Source of the DNA: Bacteroidota bacterium
Lineage (GTDB): Bacteria; Bacteroidota; Bacteroidia; Flavobacteriales; Flavobacteriaceae
Assembly: GCA_023386255.1 (NCBI GenBank)
Contig: JAEWKB010000143.1
Coordinates: forward strand, 1-11,790
Reading direction: 5' to 3'
Length of the DNA: 11,790 bases
Shown here: piece after piece, positions 7,572 to 11,790 of the stretch
Numbering within the stretch: the stretch's first letter is position 1
How the letters are laid out: every line of letters starts with the position of its first letter
Notes under the pieces: model-generated
Database searches by the model: none
The model's input: the letters and a program-made list of their open reading frames with translations, nothing else
What the model was told of the DNA's origin: nothing
Made by a program: the position numbers and the translations under genes

Positions 7572-8542
7572 TATTCTTCTACATCAGGGTTAGTACTATC
7601 AGCATAACTGTCGGTACGGTAATTTTCATCTTCCCCTTCCAGTATTTGTAAATAGCTGCGGTAGCGTGACCAGGCTATTTCATCATTTTCCAGGGCTTCT
7701 TTTACAGCACACTGCGGCTCCTCTTTATGCAGGCAGTTGTTGAATTTGCACTGGTCTTTAAGGGCAAAAAATTCAGGAAAGTAATCGCCTACCTCATCTT
7801 TTTCCATATCAACCACACCAAAGCCGCGGATACCGGGAGTATCTATAATCTTAGCGCCAAAATTAAGGTCAAACATCTCGGCGAATGTAGTGGTGTGCTG
7901 CCCCTGGCTGTGCTGCTCGGATATTTCTTTTGTTTTTAAATTAAGGGACGGCTCCAGAGCATTTACCAGTGTAGATTTACCCACACCCGAGTGGCCCGAA
8001 AACATGCATACATTGCCTTTCATTTCCTCCATCAACTTATCTATGCCTTTATGTTCTGTTGATGATATGCGCAGGCACTTGTAGCCTATCTTATCGTAGA
8101 TGTACTGAAGGTACAGCTGCTCATCGAGCATGTTGTCATCAAAGGTGTCTATTTTATTGAAAACAACTATCGCTTCAATATCATAGGCTTCAGCAGTAAC
8201 AAGAAAACGGTCTATAAAACTGGTGGTTGTGGGTGGGTTGTTTATGGTTACCAGCAGGAAAAGCTTATCAATATTTGAAGCTATGATATGTACCTGCTTA
8301 GAGAGGTTTACTGATTTACGGATAATGTAGTTCTTCCGCTCATGTATCTTTGTTATAACGCCCGTAACGGCATCACTTTTTTCATCCAGGTCAAAATCTA
8401 CTATATCGCCTACCGCTACAGGATTGGTACTTTTAATACCCTTAATCCTGAATTTTCCTTTTATGCGGCATTCATATACAGCACCTTCTTCCGTTTTTAC
8501 GGTGTACCAGCTCCCTGTAGATTTATAAACAAGTCCTGTCAT
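7571..8542 (-). CDS. rsgA: Ribosome small-subunit-dependent GTPase A (RsgA)
   Basis: RsgA is a circularly permuted GTPase that checks late 30S ribosomal subunit maturation and releases assembly factors on GTP hydrolysis. The domains are in the expected order: an N-terminal OB-fold (about 1-70), then the G domain with permuted motifs, namely G4 NKID (129-132), G1 GHSGVGKST (183-191), G2 within HTTT (216-219) and G3 DTPG (234-237), then a zinc knuckle with Cys265, Cys270, His272 and Cys278. An acidic tail ends the 323-residue protein, a normal family length. It follows the DAHP synthase gene by 24 bp and overlaps dtd as TAATG. A TAnnTTTG element ends only 4 bases before the ATG, so its own transcript, if real, would be nearly leaderless. 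The ATG is the only reasonable start, because the next Met is at residue 138. Confidence 0.97.
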   Translation of the reverse strand: MTGLVYKSTGSWYTVKTEEGAVYECRIKGKFRIKGIKSTNPVAVGDIVDFDLDEKSDAVTGVITKIHERKNYIIRKSVNLSKQVHIIASNIDKLFLLVTINNPPTTTSFIDRFLVTAEAYDIEAIVVFNKIDTFDDNMLDEQLYLQYIYDKIGYKCLRISSTEHKGIDKLMEEMKGNVCMFSGHSGVGKSTLVNALEPSLNLKTKEISEQHSQGQHTTTFAEMFDLNFGAKIIDTPGIRGFGVVDMEKDEVGDYFPEFFALKDQCKFNNCLHKEEPQCAVKEALENDEIAWSRYRSYLQILEGEDENYRTDSYADSTNPDVEE

Positions 8543-8546
8543 TCGG

Positions 8547-8554
8547 CAAAGATA
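8547..8554 (-). promoter_or_regulatory. TAnnTTTG (-7) promoter element before rsgA
   Basis: The minus strand reads TATCTTTG, a full match to the TAnnTTTG -7 element of Bacteroidota housekeeping promoters, ending 4 bases before the rsgA ATG and lying just past the DAHP synthase stop. No TTG-type -33 element is seen at the expected distance. Transcription would begin almost at the ATG, giving a leaderless message. The motif could be fortuitous. Confidence 0.4.
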
Positions 8555-8566
8555 AAACTTCTGCTA

Positions 8567-9667
8567 TTATGCATCAGGCTTATTTATTACATTTTCCTGA
8601 TGGCTGATGCTTTCCTGGTGTATGGCCCTGAACAGGCGGAGTATAAATTCTTCCCCCAGGTTTTCCTGCTTACCCTCAGTTGTCATCTTATCCAGTATTT
8701 CTTTCCACCGCATATTTTGAAGGATGGCAACATTGTTCTCCCGCTTTAAAGCCCCTATCTCATCAGCTATACGCATGCGTTTGCCCAAAACCTCAATCAG
8801 TTTTGAGTCATGCTCATCAATCCGCATCCTTAGGTTTTTAAGGCGGCTGTTAAACTCATAGGTTTCATCCGTTTTCTTACGCACCACAAGGTTCTTCATT
8901 ATCTCCTTCAGCATGTCAGGCGTTACCTGTTGTGCCGCATCGCTCCATGCTTTATCAGGGTCATTATGCGTCTCTATCATCAAACCGTCATAATTCAGGT
9001 CCAGTGCTTGTTGCGACACTTCCTGTATCATATGCCGGCGGCCTGTAATGTGCGACGGGTCGCAAATAATAGGCAGGTCCGGAAACTTATCATGCAGTTC
9101 AATCGCCAGCTGCCATTCCGGTATGTTGCGATATTTTGTTTTTTCGTAAGTGGAAAAGCCACGGTGGATTACTCCCAGCTTTTTTATACCGGCATTATAC
9201 ACCCTTTCTACCCCTCCAAGCCAAAGGGCGAGGTCAGGATTTACGGGGTTTTTTATAAGGACAATTTTATCGGTTCCTGCAAGGGCATCAGCAATTTCCT
9301 GTACGGCAAAAGGGTTCACGGTGGTACGGGCGCCTATCCATAACATATCAATATCATGCTCCAGCGCCAGTTTTACATGGTTGGCATTAGCCACTTCAAC
9401 AGCCATGAGCAGCCCTGTTTCAGCTTTAGCCTTTTGCAGCCATTTAAGGCCTATGGCACCTACACCTTCAAAACCACCCGGGCGTGTGCGGGGTTTCCAG
9501 ATACCTGCACGGTATATGCTTACATCACTATCTTTTAACTGCCGCGCAATATCCAGCACCTGCTCTTCAGTCTCGGCGCTGCATGGGCCTGCTATAACCA
9601 ACGGATGATTAAGGTTAAAATCATCAAGCCAGCTACGCAGTTCCCTGTTATTTTCCATTGTATTCAT
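8567..9667 (-). CDS. Bifunctional 3-deoxy-7-phosphoheptulonate synthase / chorismate mutase (type II)
   Basis: This fused enzyme makes DAHP from PEP and erythrose-4-phosphate, the entry to the shikimate pathway, and converts chorismate to prephenate for Phe and Tyr. The DAHP synthase barrel, of the KDSA-like class, spans about 20-258 with GPCSAE (27-32), KPRTRPGGFEG (58-68), IGARTTVNPF (111-120), KNPVNPD (139-145) and CDPSHITG (202-209). An AroQ-type helical chorismate mutase follows at about 270-358. By alignment to E. coli CM from memory, Arg280, Arg297, Lys308, Arg320 and Gln357 match its active-site residues, whereas Trp321 replaces Glu52. The mutase domain may regulate the synthase by prephenate or chorismate feedback, as known for fusions of this kind. 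The ATG at 9667 gives MNTMENN; the ATG at 9658 is an equally good or better start given the promoter position. It heads the minus-strand run and diverges from gldA. Confidence 0.95.
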   Translation of the reverse strand: MNTMENNRELRSWLDDFNLNHPLVIAGPCSAETEEQVLDIARQLKDSDVSIYRAGIWKPRTRPGGFEGVGAIGLKWLQKAKAETGLLMAVEVANANHVKLALEHDIDMLWIGARTTVNPFAVQEIADALAGTDKIVLIKNPVNPDLALWLGGVERVYNAGIKKLGVIHRGFSTYEKTKYRNIPEWQLAIELHDKFPDLPIICDPSHITGRRHMIQEVSQQALDLNYDGLMIETHNDPDKAWSDAAQQVTPDMLKEIMKNLVVRKKTDETYEFNSRLKNLRMRIDEHDSKLIEVLGKRMRIADEIGALKRENNVAILQNMRWKEILDKMTTEGKQENLGEEFILRLFRAIHQESISHQENVINKPDA

Positions 9668-9674
9668 ACAAATA

Positions 9675-9682
9675 CAAAGTTA
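9675..9682 (-). promoter_or_regulatory. TAnnTTTG (-7) promoter element for the DAHP synthase gene
   Basis: The minus strand reads TAACTTTG, a full -7 match, with its last base 7 bases before the ATG at 9667 and 16 before the ATG at 9658. A start 4-7 bases downstream would leave a leader of 0-4 bases for the first ATG or 9-13 for the second; the second agrees better with the leaders predicted for gldA and the DUF3857 gene. No clear -33 TTG was found. Confidence 0.6.
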
Positions 9683-9738
9683 GTGTATCTGCTATAATCA
9701 TTTTAGATATGAAACCTGAAAGTTATGCGTTATCTTAT

Positions 9739-9746
9739 TACTTTTG
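9739..9746 (+). promoter_or_regulatory. TAnnTTTG (-7) promoter element for gldA
   Basis: The plus strand reads TACTTTTG, ending 17 bases before the gldA ATG, which predicts a leader of about 10-14 bases. The -33 region has no clear TTG. Together with TAACTTTG on the other strand it makes a compact divergent promoter pair within the 96-bp gap between gldA and the DAHP synthase gene. The rest of the gap holds only a weak 5-bp palindrome. Confidence 0.6.
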
Positions 9747-9763
9747 CTTAAAATTTACAGGCT

Positions 9764-10663
9764 ATGTCTATTGAAGTTAAGGATATTTCAAAAAGCTACG
9801 GCGAGCAGAAGGCGCTTGATGCAGTTTCATTTTCGGTTAATAAAGGTGAGATAGTGGGATTTTTGGGGCCTAACGGTGCCGGGAAATCTACCCTGATGAA
9901 AATACTAACCACTTTTTTAAGCGCTGATGAAGGCGAAGCCCTGGTGAATGGCAATGATGTTGCTGTACAGCAAAAGGCGGTGCAGAAATCTGTAGGTTAT
10001 TTACCGGAGCATAACCCCCTTTACCTGGACCTGTATGTGCGCGAATACCTTGCTTTTAATGCTGATGTATATAAAGTGCCAAAAGCCCGCATTGAAGAAG
10101 TAATACAGCTTACCGGCCTGACACCTGAGGCACATAAAAAAATTAGTGAACTCTCTAAAGGATACCGCCAGCGCGTTGGGCTTGCCACAGCCTTGTTGCA
10201 CGATCCAGAAGTACTGATACTGGACGAGCCCACTACCGGGCTTGACCCCAACCAGCTGGTTGAGATACGTGATTTGATAAGAAATATCGGCAGGGACAAG
10301 ACAGTTTTCCTATCTACCCACATTATGCAGGAGGTGGAAGCGATATGCGACAGGGTTATCATTATCAATAACGGTAAAATTGTGACTGATAAAAAACTGA
10401 ACAACCTTGTTAAAGAAAAAGAGCAGGTTATTGAAGTAGAGTTTGACCTGCGGGTGGAAGAACAGCTCATAAACAGGATACCAAACCTTGTTTCTGCTAA
10501 AAATGTGCACGATGCTACCTGGGAGCTTACCTTTGCTTCAACCAAAGATATGCGCCCGGTAGTGTTTGACTTTGCACAGGAAAACGGGCTGAAGACCTTA
10601 CAGCTGAACCTAAAGAACAAGAACCTGGAAACGCTATTCAGGGAAATGACAAAGAAGAAGTAA
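9764..10663 (+). CDS. gldA: Gliding-motility ABC transporter ATP-binding protein GldA
   Basis: This is the cytoplasmic ATPase that in Flavobacterium works with the membrane proteins GldF and GldG; loss of it abolishes gliding in F. johnsoniae, and many relatives carry it. I see Walker A GPNGAGKST (35-43), a Q-loop region YLPEHNPLY with Glu82 instead of Gln, the signature LSKGY (130-134), Walker B LILDEPT (151-157) with catalytic Glu155, D-loop GLDP (159-162) and switch His186. Residues 200-299 form the C-terminal extension common to exporter-type ATPases of this group, ending in three Lys codons. The gene stands alone here, without gldF or gldG, as is usual. It is divergent from the DAHP synthase gene, and its TAA directly abuts the TAA of the convergent lipoprotein gene. 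Another NatA-like exporter ATPase is the main alternative, but the overall sequence reads as GldA. Confidence 0.9.
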   Translation: MSIEVKDISKSYGEQKALDAVSFSVNKGEIVGFLGPNGAGKSTLMKILTTFLSADEGEALVNGNDVAVQQKAVQKSVGYLPEHNPLYLDLYVREYLAFNADVYKVPKARIEEVIQLTGLTPEAHKKISELSKGYRQRVGLATALLHDPEVLILDEPTTGLDPNQLVEIRDLIRNIGRDKTVFLSTHIMQEVEAICDRVIIINNGKIVTDKKLNNLVKEKEQVIEVEFDLRVEEQLINRIPNLVSAKNVHDATWELTFASTKDMRPVVFDFAQENGLKTLQLNLKNKNLETLFREMTKKK

Positions 10664-11416
10664 TTACTGGTATAACACCTGCCCCGTATACAGCCGCTCC
10701 ACATCAACCACGGGCGGCTGATTTTTTAGCACCAAATTTCCTGTAGAGTACAAAGTCCCCTGTACTTCCTGCTGTGGGTTTACAATAATATCATTAGAAC
10801 TGCGGTGAAAGATGTTGACTTTATTTGCAAGTAAACCTGAACCTTCAAAACGCGCATCGCCGGCGTAAAAGCTTATCTTCAGATTATTCACAGTGCCTGA
10901 AATATGGTAGTGTGATGATTGGTTGTCTTCAATGATTAACGATTCACAATCTACCTGCAATTCGAATGTTCCTGATGTGGTTTCCCCAAACAGGCCTGAT
11001 TGCAGCATCAACTCCGGGAAGCTCAGCACACCTTCTGATTTTACTGCAAATTGTGATGCTGAATAAATTTTCGTTAGTACTGGGGTAGTTACATAAACCT
11101 TAGTGGTACTGTAATCCCTCACCCAGTTACAGCCCGTAGAATTTTTAAGGTACAGTTCATTACCCACAACCTCAGCCGAAATCTCCGCCTTTAAGTTTTC
11201 ACCTGTTTCAATTATAACCTTTCTTTCTTCTCCCTCAGCAATTATAAGTTCAATTCCCTCAGAAATATTGATAGCGGTAAATGTTGCAACAGGAACTTCA
11301 TAAACTACCGTAGCTCCTGCATTTTTAAAACAGTCAGGCGCGCCATCATTGCTGCAGGAAATACAAATTTGTATTAGCAGAAAAATTAGTAATGTATGCG
11401 TTAATTTAAAATTCAA
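10664..11416 (-). CDS. Head-GIN (DUF2807) domain lipoprotein
   Basis: A predicted surface or outer-membrane lipoprotein of the 'putative auto-transporter adhesin, head GIN domain' family, common and poorly characterised in Bacteroidota. Residues 1-20 form a hydrophobic signal ending ICIS|C, with Cys21 the likely lipidated residue, followed by SNDGAPD. From about 45 to 240 the sequence is a repetitive beta-helix-like series (FTAINISEGIELII, LKISFYAGDARFEGSG, TLYSTGNLVL) typical of DUF2807. The start is unusual. The only codon that keeps the whole signal peptide is TTG (11416-11414). An in-frame ATG lies 21 bases upstream, overlapping the preceding stop as ATGA, but an in-frame TAA separates it from the TTG. 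It follows the PagL-like gene closely and converges on gldA with no intergenic base. The role is unknown; the family assignment is fairly sure. Confidence 0.82.
   Translation of the reverse strand: MNFKLTHTLLIFLLIQICISCSNDGAPDCFKNAGATVVYEVPVATFTAINISEGIELIIAEGEERKVIIETGENLKAEISAEVVGNELYLKNSTGCNWVRDYSTTKVYVTTPVLTKIYSASQFAVKSEGVLSFPELMLQSGLFGETTSGTFELQVDCESLIIEDNQSSHYHISGTVNNLKISFYAGDARFEGSGLLANKVNIFHRSSNDIIVNPQQEVQGTLYSTGNLVLKNQPPVVDVERLYTGQVLYQ
10691..10727 (+). terminator. Intrinsic terminator for gldA, inside the convergent lipoprotein gene
   Basis: CAGCCGC (10691-10697) and GCGGCTG (10714-10720) form a perfect 7-bp GC-rich stem with a 16-base loop, followed by A and six T (10722-10727). 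It begins 28 bases after the gldA stop, the right place and orientation for a Rho-independent terminator. On the opposite strand there is no T-run after the stem, so it should work only for gldA. The same bases encode the last 15 or so codons of the lipoprotein, around residues 230-242. Confidence 0.75.
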
Positions 11417-11436
11417 AACTTAAAATTTAAAATTCA
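11403..11436. repeat. 13-bp direct repeat at 21-bp spacing over the lipoprotein start
   Basis: The 13-mer TGAATTTTAAATT (minus strand) occurs at 11436-11424 and again at 11415-11403, exactly 21 bases apart, so the reading frame is kept. The first copy belongs to ATGAATTTTAAATTTTAA, a five-codon mini-ORF (MNFKF) whose ATG overlaps the upstream stop. The second belongs to TTGAATTTTAAATT, the used start (MNFKL). It looks like a tandem duplication of an original start region. Confidence 0.6.
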
Positions 11437-11790
11437 TAGCCTCACTCCTACTCCAAACTCCATTACCTCTGCCTGTGCCAGGTGTGTTTTTAGAGATAAG
11501 GCAGCAAAAATCTTGCTCCCAAAATAATATTTTAGCCCAATACGCTGGTAAAGGCTGCCATCATTTTTAAAGGGTGAATATACATAAACACCTGCCTGCG
11601 TTTCAAGCGACAGATTATTCACAAACAGCTCATGCCCCACAAACAGGCCTACCCTTTTGTAATCGGTACTGCCGTCTATATTTTCTTCAGGGAAGGCTAT
11701 GGATTTGTACCTGATGTACCCCTTAAGATATTTCGCCCAGAAAACATCAGTCCCCAACTGAAACGCGCTCTTCCGTGACCAGCGCTTATC
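11434..11790 (-). CDS. PagL/acyloxyacyl hydrolase-like outer-membrane beta-barrel protein, 3' end only
   Basis: The last 118 residues of a protein whose start lies beyond the right edge; the frame is open from position 11790, and the internal TTG at 11757 is not a true start. Alternating short strands (AGVYVYSPF, YQRIGLKYYF, IFAALSLKTH, VMEFGVGVRL) and the C-terminal VGVRL ending in a hydrophobic residue suggest an outer-membrane barrel. The sequence resembles what is annotated in flavobacteria as acyloxyacyl hydrolase or the lipid A 3-O-deacylase (PagL) family. If KTHLAQAE is the counterpart of the PagL His-x-Ser active site, the Ser is Ala here, so hydrolase activity is doubtful. Its stop TGA overlaps an ATG (ATGA) that begins a five-codon mini-ORF, and the lipoprotein gene follows after 17 bases. 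Family call moderate, function uncertain. Confidence 0.65.
   Translation of the reverse strand, partial: DKRWSRKSAFQLGTDVFWAKYLKGYIRYKSIAFPEENIDGSTDYKRVGLFVGHELFVNNLSLETQAGVYVYSPFKNDGSLYQRIGLKYYFGSKIFAALSLKTHLAQAEVMEFGVGVRL

Noticed and set aside
9150..9608. 152-codon plus-strand frame within the DAHP synthase gene
   Set aside because: Antisense to a well-conserved enzyme domain; no family resemblance and no promoter or ribosome site.
9693..9698. TATAAT on the plus strand in the gldA/DAHP synthase gap
   Set aside because: It matches the E. coli -10 box, but Bacteroidota housekeeping sigma uses TAnnTTTG, and better-placed matches to that exist on both strands.
9686..9709. TATCT...AGATA palindrome in the same gap
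   Set aside because: Only 5 bp per arm with a 14-base loop in AT-rich DNA; too weak to call an operator or hairpin.
10625..10645. CCTG...CAGG stem at the end of gldA as a terminator for the lipoprotein gene
   Set aside because: Four base pairs and no T-run on the minus strand.
10021..10707. 228-codon open frame on the minus strand across gldA
   Set aside because: It lies antisense to a gene with complete ABC ATPase motifs, is rich in Ser and Phe with no recognisable domain, and overlaps the lipoprotein gene end.
11434..11757. A complete 107-residue gene starting at the TTG at 11757
   Set aside because: The frame is open to the window edge and the residues upstream (RWSRKSAFQLG) continue the same protein, so this is an internal codon.

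Overview
The window comes from a member of the Bacteroidota, most likely a Flavobacterium-like Flavobacteriaceae. The reasons are a gldA-type gliding-motility ABC ATPase, a DAHP synthase fused to chorismate mutase, tandem exported DUF3857/transglutaminase-like proteins, a head-GIN (DUF2807) lipoprotein, TAnnTTTG promoter elements of the Bacteroidota type, and a near absence of Shine-Dalgarno sequences. No tRNA, rRNA, insertion sequence, phage gene or CRISPR array was seen. The longest stretch without a gene is about 96 bp.

Layout. Positions 9667 down to 1 hold eight minus-strand genes that read as one tightly packed run: DAHP synthase/chorismate mutase, rsgA, dtd, three consecutive exported DUF3857-family proteins, a MazG-like NTP pyrophosphohydrolase, and aroA (EPSP synthase, cut by the left edge). 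Most junctions are within a few bases or overlap: TAATG at dtd/rsgA and aroA/mazG-like, ATGA between two DUF3857 genes, and a 1-base gap before the mazG-like gene. TAnnTTTG motifs before the DAHP synthase gene, rsgA and the first DUF3857 gene suggest that the run is read from nested promoters. On the right, gldA (9764-10663) diverges from the DAHP synthase gene across a 96-bp shared control region. It converges stop codon to stop codon with a head-GIN lipoprotein gene (10664-11416), which follows the 3' end of a PagL/acyloxyacyl hydrolase-like outer-membrane protein gene cut by the right edge.

How the genes fit together. The minus-strand run is bracketed by two shikimate-pathway genes: step 1 plus chorismate mutase at its 5' end and EPSP synthase at its 3' end. 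Between them lie translation and nucleotide quality-control genes (RsgA in 30S maturation, Dtd removing D-amino acids from tRNA, MazG-like NTP hydrolysis) and three cell-envelope proteins of unknown function. The right side is envelope-related: a gliding ABC ATPase, a surface lipoprotein and a probable outer-membrane beta-barrel.

The least understood part is the DUF3857 triplet. One member keeps a Cys/His/acid arrangement like a transglutaminase or cysteine protease, and the other two have lost Cys and His. The most unusual small-scale features are a 21-bp-spaced duplication that has displaced the start of the lipoprotein gene, and a good intrinsic terminator for gldA that lies inside the coding end of the convergent gene.
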